Shown here: piece by piece, positions 14,964 through 23,579 of the stretch | How the letters are laid out: each line of letters starts with the position of its first letter | Position numbering within the stretch: the first letter of the stretch is position 1 | Origin: Caldinitratiruptor microaerophilus | Lineage (GTDB): Bacteria > Bacillota > Sulfobacillia > Symbiobacteriales > ZC4RG38 | Length of the DNA: 64,000 nucleotides | NCBI RefSeq assembly: GCF_025999835.1 | Contig: NZ_AP025628.1 | Location: forward strand, 2,666,001 to 2,730,000 | Reading direction: 5' to 3' | Notes under the pieces: model-generated | Told to the model about the DNA's origin: nothing | Seen by the model: the letters and a program-made list of their open reading frames with translations, nothing else | The model's database searches: none | Translations under genes and position numbers: made by a program

Positions 14964-15374
14964 TGGTGGAGGCGGCGGGGCACTGCCCCCCGCGTCCGAA
15001 GACCCGCCAGACCGGACCTCTCCGAGCGCAGCCCCGGCTTTCGGTCTCGCCGGACGTGGCCCCCCGGGGCAGGGTCCACGTCCCGCCAGCCCCCGCTTGG
15101 CTTCGCCGGCCGGTCAGGGGCACCCCGGGTGCCCCTTGCGGGGCCCGGGTCCCGTTCGGCTAGCCCACGGTCTGACGCTCAACTCCGGCGCGTGGGCGGC
15201 GGCCCGGAGGAGCGTGCAGTCGCTACGCTAGGGAGCGACTGGGCCGCTCAGGCGGCCAGAGCGAGAGAACGCTCGTTGTCGGCACTTATCGGTTGCCACC
15301 TGATTAACGAGGCGGTGACGACCTCGGCTCGCTGTCCGATCCCGCGGCATCCCCGTCGAACCTGTTTCGCCCCC
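14964..15374 (-). ncRNA. ssrA: Transfer-messenger RNA (tmRNA)
   Basis: The 5' end GGGGGCGAAACAGG with TTCGAC in the D-like loop pairs as GGGGGCG with CGCCTCC at the 3' end, followed by ACCA. The resume codon is GCC, and the tag reading frame encodes ADNERSLALAA then TGA, with the usual LALAA ending recognised by ClpXP-type proteases. The molecule is about 411 nt with GC-rich pseudoknot regions. The T-arm stem CGGGG/CCCCG closes a loop GGCAGTG rather than the expected TTCRANY, which is odd. It lies just downstream of smpB, its protein partner. Confidence 0.9.
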
Positions 15375-15395
15375 CCGTGACGGCGCCGTCCGCTT

Positions 15396-15884
15396 TCAGC
15401 GGACCCGGGTGCGGAGGGCCCGCTCGATCTCACGGCGGACGTCCCGTTCGGCGATGGCCTCACGCTTGTCGTACTGGCGCTTGCCCCGGGCCAGGGCCAG
15501 CTCCACCTTGACTCTACCATCCTTGAGGTAGAACCGCAACGGCACGAGCGTGTATCCCTTCTGCCGCACCTGCCCGTACAGGCGCAGGATCTCGTGCTTG
15601 TGCAGGAGGAGCTTGCGCACCCGCTTCGGGTCGTGATTCCACCGGTTGGCCTGCTCGTAGGGACTGATGTGGACATTGTACAGCAGGACCTCGCCGTTCT
15701 CCACCCGGGCGTAGGCATCCTGGAGGCTCACCCGCCCCAGGCGGCAGGACTTCACCTCGCTGCCCAGGAGGGCGATCCCGGCCTCGTGCGTCTCTTCGAT
15801 GAAGTAGTCGTGCCGCGCCTTGCGGTTCTCGGCCAGCGTCCGCTGAGGAGCCGGGCCACGCCGGCCCCGGTCCTGCGCGCCCAT
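15396..15884 (-). CDS. smpB: SsrA-binding protein SmpB
   Basis: The ATG at 15884 has GGAGGTGAGGGG upstream. The 162-residue protein has the SmpB signature throughout: [55 protein letters not shown] and the basic tail [15 protein letters not shown]. It binds tmRNA and carries it to stalled ribosomes for trans-translation. ssrA follows 21 bp downstream. smpB has its own promoter (15913-15941), so it does not depend on rnr, from which it is separated by an insertion sequence. Confidence 0.96.
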   Translation of the reverse strand: MGAQDRGRRGPAPQRTLAENRKARHDYFIEETHEAGIALLGSEVKSCRLGRVSLQDAYARVENGEVLLYNVHISPYEQANRWNHDPKRVRKLLLHKHEILRLYGQVRQKGYTLVPLRFYLKDGRVKVELALARGKRQYDKREAIAERDVRREIERALRTRVR

Positions 15885-15912
15885 CGCCCCTCACCTCCGC
15901 CCGGGAGCCTTT

Positions 15913-15941
15913 ATTGTACCGGCCGTCCGGTCCGGTGTCAA
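15913..15941 (-). promoter_or_regulatory. smpB-ssrA promoter
   Basis: On the minus strand TTGACA (15936-15941) and TACAAT (15913-15918) have a 17-bp spacer. It lies between the insertion sequence and smpB, so transcription of smpB-ssrA survives the insertion. Confidence 0.75.
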
Positions 15942-15973
15942 ACGCCGCCCGCCGCTCGGCCGTGTCAAGCTTC

Positions 15974-17513
15974 GGTAGGTGACCCGACAAGGCCCGAATT
16001 TTTTGGTTCGTTATGCACTCCGCGGCAGCGCCCTCACAAGCTCACGTAGCACGTACTTGACCCACGGCGAGCCGGCAGCTGGTCCGCTGAGCGCCGGCAG
16101 GTTCACCCGCAGCCATGCCTCCGGATCATTCAGTTCCCCGGGCTGCACCCGAATCGCCGTCGAGCCGGTTGCCTGGCGCAACACCTCCGACTGCATCGGC
16201 CAGGCCTGCCGCCCCATCACCGCCAATTCCCCGTTCGCCCGGGCCGCCAGCAGCCGCACCAGATGGTCCGCTCCCCTGTCACTCCACTGCGCTCCATGGC
16301 GCTTCATCCGTCGGGCGACATGGTGGAACACCTGCCCCTCAATGGTGCCCAAACTGTCTGCGGCCCCGGAACGGCAGATGCCGTCCCAGTTCTCCTGCAG
16401 GTACTTCCGCAGCCCTGCCACACGCTTGCGCTGCGCCCCACGACTGGCCCGCTCGGCCGTCGCCAGCACCTGCTCCACCTGGCTCCAGTCCTTGACCTTC
16501 AGGGCCTCCACCGCCTTCCGGTAGGCCTCCTCGTCATGCGACAGACCCTCCAGCAGCGCCCGGCGGAGGTGGAACGGGTCCAGCTGGTACCTCGCTCCGG
16601 CAAACGTCCCCGCCCACTGCTTCACCCACGGGGCACCGTCGCCGCCCACCACCACGTCCTGTACCGCACTCAGATCCCACTTGCTGCCGAAATCCGCATA
16701 CGTCTGCTCCGAGAAGACCTCCGCACTGGCCAAGCCTGCGGTCACCCGGCGCTCTACCAGTTGCCACCGGTTTTGCCCGACTTGCTCTTTGCCCTCATAG
16801 CCGACCGCCAGCTTCAGCCCCAGGTGCCTGTGGGCTCCCCGGGGACCACGGCCTTGGACCACCACCTCGTCCACCTCAATCCGCAACCGCTCGGTCCGCC
16901 GCTGCCCCGCCGGCACCTCGCCACGGTCGAACACTGCACGGCGCTGCGCTTCGGCTTGCTCCACCCGTACAGCGCCCACCTCCTGGACCTCACGCCAGAC
17001 GCTCATCGCTCGGACATCCATGCCCCCCAGCGTGAGCTTCGCCAGCACCGCCGCCGCCCGGTGGTACGGCATCTCCGCGGCCATCGCCACCGCCAGTTCT
17101 GTGGCCCACGGCGACAGCCGCTGGCGGGCTGTCCACCCCAGCGCCTCGTCCAGCAGGAAATGGCCTTCCCCGCTCTGACGGTCCCGGTAGTACCGCCGCC
17201 GCACCTGCACCTTCCCAAACGGCGTCACGATCGTCCGCGGCTTGCTGTGCACCAACTCATATCGCGCCGCGTCCCGCCGGCGCATCAGCTCGTCGTCCAG
17301 CCGGTGCAACGCCAGCACCAGCGCCCGTCGCGCCACCTCCTGCACCAGCCGGAAGATCCCCTTCTCCAGTTCCATGAAGTCGTGGCGGGTCCGCAGCAAC
17401 TCCGAGATCCCATGCACCAGCAGCAGGATTAGGTCCATGATCTCACGAACTAGCCACATCGAGACCTCACCCATTACCAGGCCTTGTCGGGATGGTTGCT
17501 ACCGCAACCTACC
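15974..17513. mobile_element. ISLre2-type insertion sequence
   Basis: One intact transposase gene is flanked by related ends. GGTAGGT and CGACAAGGCC near 15974-15993 reappear inverted near 17480-17513 (GGCCTTGTCG, ACCTACC). The ends are estimated by eye and no target duplication is certain. It sits between smpB and rnr, normally neighbours; its right end is only about 10 bp past the rnr stop codon. Confidence 0.7.
16011..17474 (-). CDS. ISLre2-family (UPF0236) transposase
   Basis: The 487-residue protein has features of the ISLre2/UPF0236 transposases: N-terminal helices, a PFGKVQVRRRYYRD segment, DEALG, then EVDEVVVQ, GGDGAPWVKQW and YQLDPFHLRRAL, which carry candidate DDE acidic residues, and a C-terminal SLGTIEGQVFHHVARRMKR. 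The length is typical and the frame intact, so it may be active. It catalyses cut-and-paste or copy transposition of its own element. Confidence 0.85.
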   Translation of the reverse strand: MGEVSMWLVREIMDLILLLVHGISELLRTRHDFMELEKGIFRLVQEVARRALVLALHRLDDELMRRRDAARYELVHSKPRTIVTPFGKVQVRRRYYRDRQSGEGHFLLDEALGWTARQRLSPWATELAVAMAAEMPYHRAAAVLAKLTLGGMDVRAMSVWREVQEVGAVRVEQAEAQRRAVFDRGEVPAGQRRTERLRIEVDEVVVQGRGPRGAHRHLGLKLAVGYEGKEQVGQNRWQLVERRVTAGLASAEVFSEQTYADFGSKWDLSAVQDVVVGGDGAPWVKQWAGTFAGARYQLDPFHLRRALLEGLSHDEEAYRKAVEALKVKDWSQVEQVLATAERASRGAQRKRVAGLRKYLQENWDGICRSGAADSLGTIEGQVFHHVARRMKRHGAQWSDRGADHLVRLLAARANGELAVMGRQAWPMQSEVLRQATGSTAIRVQPGELNDPEAWLRVNLPALSGPAAGSPWVKYVLRELVRALPRSA

Positions 17514-17523
17514 AGGTGAGGTC

Positions 17524-20070
17524 TCATTCTTTGTTGTCCCCACCATCTCCTCCCGAAATGTTATCCGGCCCCGCCGCTCCCTCCCGCCGCTTGCGCCGGC
17601 GCCGGCCGCCGGTGGCCGGTGCGGCCGGCGCGCCCGGTTCGCGGCCAGCCTCCCGGGCCGGCGGCGGGGCCGGCCCGGCCGTCGCCGGGAGGGCGAACAC
17701 CACGCCGACCTGCGCGTCCTCCTCCTCGTCGTCGGGCCGGGGGCGCTGCCGGCCGGCGGGGATGGGGATCCCCCACATGTCGACGGCCGGACGCTCCCTC
17801 GCCGCCCCGTCCGCGCGCGCCCGCTTCGCCGCGCGGCGCTCGGCCCGTCGCCCGCGCCGGCCGCGCCCGTGCCGGCCTGACCCGGCGCCGGACTTCGCCT
17901 CGGGCCCCGTCCGGGATCCGGATTCGACCCGGTCCTCCCCGGGAACCGGCTCCTCCAGCGCGAAGTTCACCTGGCGGGCTTCCAGGTCGACGCTCAGGAG
18001 GCGCACCCGCACCGGATCGCCCAGGCGGAACGTGCGGCGGGTGCGCTCACCGACCAGCGCGTACAGCTTCTCGTGGAAGTGATAGTAATCGTCGGCCAGG
18101 GTGCTGACGTGGACCAGGCCCTCGACGGTGTTCGGCAGCTGGACGAAGAAGCCGAAGTTCGTCACCCCCGAGATGACCGCGTCCCACACCTCGCCGACCT
18201 TGTCGCGCATGAACTGCGCCTTCTTCAGGTCGTACGTCTCCCGCTCCGCCTCCATGGCCACCCGTTCCCGCTCGGAGGACTGAAGCGCCACCTCCGCCAC
18301 CAGACGCTCGAGCCGGGCCGTTCGCCGGGGGGACAGCCGTCCCCCGCCCGCCCATAGCTCCCGGATGATCCGGTGCACCATGAGGTCCGGATAGCGCCGG
18401 ATCGGCGAGGTGAAGTGGCAGTAGTACCGCGTAGCCAGGCCGAAGTGGCCCAGGTTCTCGTGGCTGTACCGGGCCTGCTTGAGCGAGCGCAGCACCACCG
18501 TGTTGACGAGCCCCTCTTCCTTGCGCCCCCGAACCCAGGCGGTGACGGCCTGGAGGTCCCGGGGCTCCACGCCGGCCTTGCCGGGGCGGAGGGTGTAGCC
18601 GAAGAGCCCGAGGAACTCGGCCAGGGCGGCGATGCGGTCCGGGTCCGGCTCCTCGTGCACGCGGTACACGAAGGGGACCTTGAGGCGCGCGTAGTGCTCC
18701 GCCACCGTCTCGTTGGCGGCGAGCATGAACTCCTCGATGATCCGGTGCGCGTCGGTTCGCGCCGCCCGCAACACGTCCAGCGGTTCGCCCCGCTCGCTCA
18801 GCACGAGCTCCGCCTCGGGCAGCTCGAACTCGAGGCTGCCCCGGGCGATGCGCTTCTGCCGCAGCACCCGCATCAGCTCGTGGGCCGTCTCGAGCATGGG
18901 GACGACATCGGCGTACTGCTCTCGCAACGCCGGGTCCCGCTCCTCGAGCATGCGGTGCACGGCCGTGTAGGTCAGGCGGTGACGGCTGCGGATCACCGCA
19001 GGGTAGATCTTGTGGCTGCTCACCCCGCCGCGGGGGCCGATCTCCATCTCGCAGACCAGGACCAGCCGGTCCTCGCCCGGGCGCAGGCTGCAGAGGTCGT
19101 CGGAGAGCCGGGGCGGAAGCATGGGCACGACCCGGTCGGCCAGGTAGACCGAGGTGCCCCGCCTCAGCGCCTCCCGGTCGAGCGCCGACCCCTCCCTCAC
19201 GTACCAGGACACGTCGGCGATGGCGACCCACAGCCGCCAGCGCTTGCCCTCCCGGCGTACCAGCACAGCGTCGTCGAAGTCCTTGGCATCCTCCCCGTCG
19301 ATGGTCACGAACGGCAGCTCGCGCAGGTCCGTCCGCTGCCGGAACTCCTCGGGCGGGATGGTGCCCGGGATGCGCTCGGCCTCTCGCAGCACCCGTGCCG
19401 GGAACGCCTCCGGCAGCTCGTGCCGGCGGATGATGCTGAGCACGTCGACCCCGGGGTCATCGGGCTTGCCGAGCCGCTCCACGACGTGGCCCTCGGCGGG
19501 CCGCCGGCCCTCGGGGTAGCGCGTGATCCGAGCGACGACCTTCTCCCCCGCCTTGGCCCCGCCGGCGCCCCCCCGGGGCACCACGACCGCCGGGCCGTAC
19601 CGGGGGTCGTCGGGGACCACGTAGCCACCCTGCCGGTTCCCCTCGTAGGTGCCCACGATCCGCCTCACGGCCCGCTCGAGGATGCGGATCACCTCGCCGC
19701 CCGTGCGGGCTCGGGGCCGCGACGGCGGGGACAGGCGCACGACCACCCGGTCGCCGTGCATCGCCCCCATCAGGTCCTCCGGACCGATGAAGACGTCCCC
19801 CTCCACCCCCTCGGGCTGCACCTCCGGGGTGAGGAAGGCGAACCCCTTCGGATGGGCCTGGATGCGGCCGACGGCCAGGTTCATCCGCTCCGGCGCACCG
19901 TACCGTCCGGTCCGGGTCCGCACCACGAGACCCTCGGCCTCCATCCGGTCCAGGGCCGCCTGCGCCTCGGGCCGCTGCTGCTCGGGTATCTCCATGGCCT
20001 CGAACAGCTCCGCCGCGGTCAGCGGCCGGTAGGCCTCGCTGCGGATGAATGCGGCGATGCGCTCCTTCAC
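17524..20070 (-). CDS. rnr: Ribonuclease R
   Basis: An 848-residue 3'-5' exoribonuclease. Order: N-terminal winged helix (about residues 1-65), cold-shock OB folds (GFAFLTPEVQPEGVEGDVFI; RPAEGHVVERLG), an RNB catalytic domain with TIDGEDAKDFDDAV (metal-binding aspartates) and YCHFTSPIRRYPDLMVHR, then an S1 domain (GFFVQLPNTVEGLVHVS). A long Arg-rich then Pro/Ala-rich tail of about 130 residues follows. With SmpB-tmRNA it degrades non-stop mRNAs. The GTG start overlaps the stop of the small membrane-protein gene (GTGA), so translation is coupled. The tail is longer than usual. Confidence 0.95.
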   Translation of the reverse strand: MKERIAAFIRSEAYRPLTAAELFEAMEIPEQQRPEAQAALDRMEAEGLVVRTRTGRYGAPERMNLAVGRIQAHPKGFAFLTPEVQPEGVEGDVFIGPEDLMGAMHGDRVVVRLSPPSRPRARTGGEVIRILERAVRRIVGTYEGNRQGGYVVPDDPRYGPAVVVPRGGAGGAKAGEKVVARITRYPEGRRPAEGHVVERLGKPDDPGVDVLSIIRRHELPEAFPARVLREAERIPGTIPPEEFRQRTDLRELPFVTIDGEDAKDFDDAVLVRREGKRWRLWVAIADVSWYVREGSALDREALRRGTSVYLADRVVPMLPPRLSDDLCSLRPGEDRLVLVCEMEIGPRGGVSSHKIYPAVIRSRHRLTYTAVHRMLEERDPALREQYADVVPMLETAHELMRVLRQKRIARGSLEFELPEAELVLSERGEPLDVLRAARTDAHRIIEEFMLAANETVAEHYARLKVPFVYRVHEEPDPDRIAALAEFLGLFGYTLRPGKAGVEPRDLQAVTAWVRGRKEEGLVNTVVLRSLKQARYSHENLGHFGLATRYYCHFTSPIRRYPDLMVHRIIRELWAGGGRLSPRRTARLERLVAEVALQSSERERVAMEAERETYDLKKAQFMRDKVGEVWDAVISGVTNFGFFVQLPNTVEGLVHVSTLADDYYHFHEKLYALVGERTRRTFRLGDPVRVRLLSVDLEARQVNFALEEPVPGEDRVESGSRTGPEAKSGAGSGRHGRGRRGRRAERRAAKRARADGAARERPAVDMWGIPIPAGRQRPRPDDEEEDAQVGVVFALPATAGPAPPPAREAGREPGAPAAPATGGRRRRKRREGAAGPDNISGGDGGDNKE

Positions 20071-20291
20071 CTCGTCCCCTCACCGCCCGTCCCGGCGTCT
20101 TCGTCCCCGACCCGGCGCTCCCGGAACCGCCAGCCCAACCAGGCCGCGTAGGCGCCCGCCGCCAGGGCCGCCTCGGCCAGGGAACGCCAACGTGGAAGTT
20201 CTCCGCGCAGTACCCGAAACACCACATAGCCACCCCCGACCGCGAGGGTGGCTGCGGCCCAGGCGGCCAGCGCCGCCTGCGTGCTGGTCAT
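20067..20291 (-). CDS. Small two-helix membrane protein
   Basis: The ATG at 20291 after GAAGAGG gives 74 residues; a longer in-frame start lacks a ribosome site. It has two hydrophobic helices (TQAALAAWAAATLAVGGGYV and LAEAALAAGAYAAWLGW) and a charged tail. Its stop overlaps the rnr start by four bases. No family is recognised. It lies between ylbJ and rnr in what was probably one transcription unit. Confidence 0.6.
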   Translation of the reverse strand: MTSTQAALAAWAAATLAVGGGYVVFRVLRGELPRWRSLAEAALAAGAYAAWLGWRFRERRVGDEDAGTGGEGTR

Positions 20292-20352
20292 GCGCCTCTT
20301 CACAGGGCCCGCGTGGGCTCCCCCATGCCTTCCGGCTCCTTTCCAGCCGTCT

Positions 20353-21195
20353 TCACCCATTATAGTGGGCACGGCCGGGGCGGACAAGCCGCGCCACGAG
20401 CGCAGCCGCCAGCCCCACGGCCACGAGCAGGGCGGGGACGAGGACGGCTCCGACGGCGGAACCGGCCAGGTGGGGCCAGAAGCCCGGCCCCGGCTCGAGG
20501 GGGCCGAAGACGGGCACGACGGGGAGCCGGGCAGAGGTCGCCGGAACGAGAAGCGGAACGATGTACATCGCCGCGAACAGCGCGTGCAGGACGCGGGCCA
20601 CCACGTAGGGACCCATGCGGACGTCCGTGCCGGTGATCACGCTGGCGACCTGCCCGTGGACGGAGAGCCCGCTCCAGGCGATGATGGCGCTGGCGACCAC
20701 CGCCCGCGGCACGAGTGCCACGGGCGCGACACTGGCGGCCCGGGTGCCCAGGTCGATCTCCAGCAGGCCGGCGATGGCCGCCGGCACCAGCTCCTGGGGC
20801 AGGCCGGCCAGCCGGAAGAGCGCGACGAACGGGGCCGCCACGACCCCACGCAGGCCCACGACCTCCAGCATGCGCACGAAGACGCTGAAGAGCATGATGA
20901 AGCCGCAGATCACGAGCAGGGTGCGGACCGACTCGTGCACGGCGTCGCCGGCCAGCTGGCCCAGGCCCCGTCCGTCCTCCCGTCGGGCCTCCAGGAGGCG
21001 CTCGACGGCCCGGCGCAGGATGTTCCCCCGCCGGGGCGGCTCGGGCCGGGCGGTCTCCTGCTCGCCCGGCCCGTAGAACCGGAAGATGAGCCCCACCGTG
21101 AGCGCGGCGAGGTAGTGGGCGGCCGCCAGCTTGGGGCCGAGCCAGGGCATGCCGAACATGCCCACGGCCACCGCGCCGAGGATGAAGAGCGGGTC
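20353..21195 (-). CDS. ylbJ: ylbJ 3' part (sporulation membrane protein), separated by the 25-kb element
   Basis: The frame from the att core (CCG codon at 21192-21190) to the stop gives 279 residues with several membrane helices and the nucleoside-recognition/YlbJ signature: PLFILGAVAVGMFGMPWLG, YLAALTVGLIFRF, SVRTLLVICGFIMLFSVFV, IAGLLEIDLGTRAAS, IAWSGLSVHGQVAS. The N-terminal 127 residues are missing here and lie at 46603-46986 on the same strand. Alone it could start only at an internal GTG (21171) and would be non-functional. YlbJ is a mother-cell sporulation protein in Bacillus, needed for cortex formation. Joining the halves gives about 406 residues, close to full length. Confidence 0.9.
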   Translation of the reverse strand, partial: DPLFILGAVAVGMFGMPWLGPKLAAAHYLAALTVGLIFRFYGPGEQETARPEPPRRGNILRRAVERLLEARREDGRGLGQLAGDAVHESVRTLLVICGFIMLFSVFVRMLEVVGLRGVVAAPFVALFRLAGLPQELVPAAIAGLLEIDLGTRAASVAPVALVPRAVVASAIIAWSGLSVHGQVASVITGTDVRMGPYVVARVLHALFAAMYIVPLLVPATSARLPVVPVFGPLEPGPGFWPHLAGSAVGAVLVPALLVAVGLAAALVARLVRPGRAHYNG

Positions 21196-21220
21196 GCATA
21201 TCTTCTCTTTGCAATCGTCC
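21165..21220. other. Left attachment site of the ylbJ element
   Basis: The core CGGGTC (21190-21195) is shared with 46603-46608. To its left is ylbJ coding sequence. To its right, an element arm (21196-21220, containing TTGCAA and TCTTCTCTTT) is an imperfect inverted copy of the arm at 46578-46602. The two arms would form one symmetric attP in the excised circle, as serine integrases use. Confidence 0.85.
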
Positions 21221-21636
21221 TTCCGGGGCTCCTCGCGCGAATCGCCGGGGGCTTTTTCGCGTGGCGGTGCCGGCGCGCGGTGTCCCGAATCCGCAGGGCG
21301 TGTCAGGGCATGCGGGTACCCACCACGGAGTACCGATGATGGTGAACGGCACCCGGAAGGGAGTCACTCGGGTACCGGCAGGGGGCGAACCTTCCGAAAC
21401 CCAGCCCTGCACGGTGGCGGCAGCTCAGCTGCCGGTCGCAGGTCGGCGGGCACCCGCACGGGTCGACTGCACCGACCGATGGGGCTGGTATACCGCCTGC
21501 GGCCGGGTCCTGCCGCACGTGCGTCTGGCTGGTCCCATCCTCCTGGCACACCGCCGCCCCCGGGGAGGGTGTCCCCGGGGCTCTTCCTCTCCCGGGCCCG
21601 ATCACCAGAACCCGCGGCGCGAAGGGGGACATCTCC
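21221..21636 (+). promoter_or_regulatory. Leader region of the recombinase operon with hairpin
   Basis: These 416 bp have no gene. They contain several GC-rich inverted repeats; the strongest is CCCCGGGGA (21558-21566) with TCCCCGGGG (21572-21580), followed by CTCTTCCTCT. It could terminate or attenuate transcription before the recombinase operon. No riboswitch class is recognised. The region is a likely place for control of recombinase expression. Confidence 0.4.
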
Positions 21637-21891
21637 GTGATCTTCCAGTTCGGGCGGTGGCGGGTGGAGAACTACGTCCGGACCCCCGGCGGCGAGGTCC
21701 TGCTCGACCAGGCCTCCGAGGAGAAACGCCGCGACCTTGTGCGAAAGCTCTACCTGGCGGCTGCACGGCTGATCGCTCCGGCAGGCGTCGAAATCCTGGA
21801 TGTCCGCCTGGTTCCGGCAAGCATCGCGCTGAGCGTCTCCGGGACACCCGCCCGGGAGGAGGCGCGAAGCCCCGGTGCGTCGCTCCCCTAG
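21637..21891 (+). CDS. Small protein overlapping the recombinase gene
   Basis: A GTG at 21637 after GAAGGGGGA gives 84 residues. It opens IFQFGRWRVENYVRTPGGEV, then has a helix-rich section (EEKRRDLVRKLYLAAARLI) and a beta-like end (GVEILDVRLVPASIALSVSG). No family is recognised. Its last 17 bp overlap the recombinase start, whose ribosome site lies inside it, so translation is coupled. Small genes beside large serine recombinases often encode recombination directionality factors, so an excision-control role is a fair guess, not shown. Confidence 0.6.
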   Translation: MIFQFGRWRVENYVRTPGGEVLLDQASEEKRRDLVRKLYLAAARLIAPAGVEILDVRLVPASIALSVSGTPAREEARSPGASLP

Positions 21892-23434
21892 TCGGCCCGC
21901 CACCTGTGCTCGTCACGCACCGGGCCCGCAGCTGAGGCGTGCCGTCCTCTACATCCGCGTCTCCACCGATGTGCAGGCCCGAGAAGGGGAGTCCATCCCG
22001 GCCCAGAGGGCCCGACTTTCCGACTGGGCGCGCGAGAATGGTTACGTCGTGGTCAGGGAGTACGTCGACGCCGGCGAGAGCGCAAGAGTTGCAGACCGCC
22101 CCGAGTTCGCCAGGATGCTGCAGGACGCGCGCAAGAGCCCGCGCCCGTTCGATGCGGTCCTCGTCTGGAAATGGGACCGTTTCGCAAGGAACGCAGAGGA
22201 CGCCGCGATCTACAAGAGCCTGCTCCGGCGCCAGTTGGGCGTCGAACTCATCGCCATCGGAGACCCGCAGAGCTCCGGCGCGGTCGGAGTGCTCATGGAA
22301 CGCATCCTCGACGTGATCGCCGAGTTTCAGAGCCTCATCACGGCCGAGCACGTGAAGAACACGATGACCTACCTTGCCCGGGACGGAAGGTGGCTCGGCA
22401 AGGTCCCCTTCGGGTACCGGCTGGACGACACGGGCAAGCTGGCCGAGAACGAAGAGGAGGCACCGGCGGTTCGCTGGGCGTTCGAAGAGGTCTCCACCCG
22501 GCGAATGACGGTGTACGCCGTGGCCGAGGAGTTCGCCCGGGGGCTCCGCTTTCCATCCACCGTCGCCAGGGGCTACAGGTGGTCTCCCACCGCCGTGCGC
22601 CAGATGCTCCGGAACCCGGTGTACACCGGCCAGGCGGTGTGGAACCGTCGCTACATGACCGTGGACTCGTCCAGCGGCCTGTCCAAGAAGAACCGGGGCT
22701 TTCGGGACCCCACGGAATGGGTGATCGTCGAGGACGCGCACCCGGCGCTGGTCACTAAGGAACTGTTCGAGCGCACGCAGCGGGTGCTGGACGAAATCGG
22801 CGCCAGGTTCGCCCGCACGCCGAACGGTGACTACCTCTTCCGCGGCCTCGTGATCTGCGGCCGGTGCGGCCACCACCTTTCGTACAGCAATCCGGACCGG
22901 GGTCCCAATCCGAAACTGGTCTGCACGCAATACTACCGAATCCCCTCCGTGGCCTGCCGGCCGATGAACTGCATCCGGCCCCGGGAACTGGAGGAAATCG
23001 TCTTCCGCGCCACGGAGGAACTCCTCGAGTCGACTGGGGCACTGCCGGAACTCGCGATCGCCGCCAAGAAAGAGCCGGCGGCTCTCGAGCCGGCAGCCCT
23101 GCTCCAGAATGTGCGCCACCGCCTCCAGCGGCTCATCGACGCCTACGAGGCCGGCGTGCTCACTCTCGAAGAGTTCCGCGAACGGCGCGCCTCCCTCGAC
23201 CAGGAACGGGCCCGGCTGGAGAAACCGACCGCACAGCCCGGGGAAGGTGCAGTCAACCAGGAAGAGGCCATCAAGGCGCTGCGCGAGCGGATTCGGGACG
23301 TTCTCCCCGTACTGCGTGACCCGCACCGGTCGGTGACCGAGAAGAATGTCGTCCTCGCTGACGTGATCGACCGGATCGTGGTGAATCGCGTCGACGACTC
23401 AGTCCGCATCGTCTGGAGATCCTTACGGGAGTAG
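21875..23434 (+). CDS. Large serine recombinase of the ylbJ element
   Basis: The GTG at 21875 has GGGAGGAGG 11 bp upstream. The 519-residue protein has a resolvase catalytic domain (VLYIRVSTDVQAREGESIPA with nucleophile Ser about residue 30; conserved Arg in ARVADRPEF; WKWDRFARN), a recombinase domain (about 185-300, with VRQMLRNPVYTGQAVWN), a zinc ribbon (CGRCGHHLS ... CTQYY ... CRPMNC) and a C-terminal coiled coil. This is the φC31/SpoIVCA class that recombines attP with attB directionally. It reads away from the left att. A 35-codon piece of a near-identical gene lies at 46443-46550. Confidence 0.95.
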   Translation: MRRSPSRPATCARHAPGPQLRRAVLYIRVSTDVQAREGESIPAQRARLSDWARENGYVVVREYVDAGESARVADRPEFARMLQDARKSPRPFDAVLVWKWDRFARNAEDAAIYKSLLRRQLGVELIAIGDPQSSGAVGVLMERILDVIAEFQSLITAEHVKNTMTYLARDGRWLGKVPFGYRLDDTGKLAENEEEAPAVRWAFEEVSTRRMTVYAVAEEFARGLRFPSTVARGYRWSPTAVRQMLRNPVYTGQAVWNRRYMTVDSSSGLSKKNRGFRDPTEWVIVEDAHPALVTKELFERTQRVLDEIGARFARTPNGDYLFRGLVICGRCGHHLSYSNPDRGPNPKLVCTQYYRIPSVACRPMNCIRPRELEEIVFRATEELLESTGALPELAIAAKKEPAALEPAALLQNVRHRLQRLIDAYEAGVLTLEEFRERRASLDQERARLEKPTAQPGEGAVNQEEAIKALRERIRDVLPVLRDPHRSVTEKNVVLADVIDRIVVNRVDDSVRIVWRSLRE

Positions 23435-23579
23435 CTCCGACCCCCGACTTCGCCCCGCCCGGCCCGGTCTCGGGGGACCGGACAGCCGCCCGCAGCGATG
23501 GCGACGAGTGCGACACGGCGCCTGCCGCGACGGAGCCTCCTTCGGCGGGGCGGGGCGGGGCGCGCCGTCCGGCCCACAC

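Noticed and set aside
20353-21171. A complete stand-alone nucleoside-recognition protein starting at 21171
   Set aside because: The proposed GTG is inside a conserved YlbJ stretch, the frame continues upstream to the att core, and the missing N-terminus is found at the other end of the element.
21260-21580. Riboswitch before the recombinase operon
   Set aside because: Inverted repeats are present but no known aptamer core could be matched; kept only as an unidentified leader.
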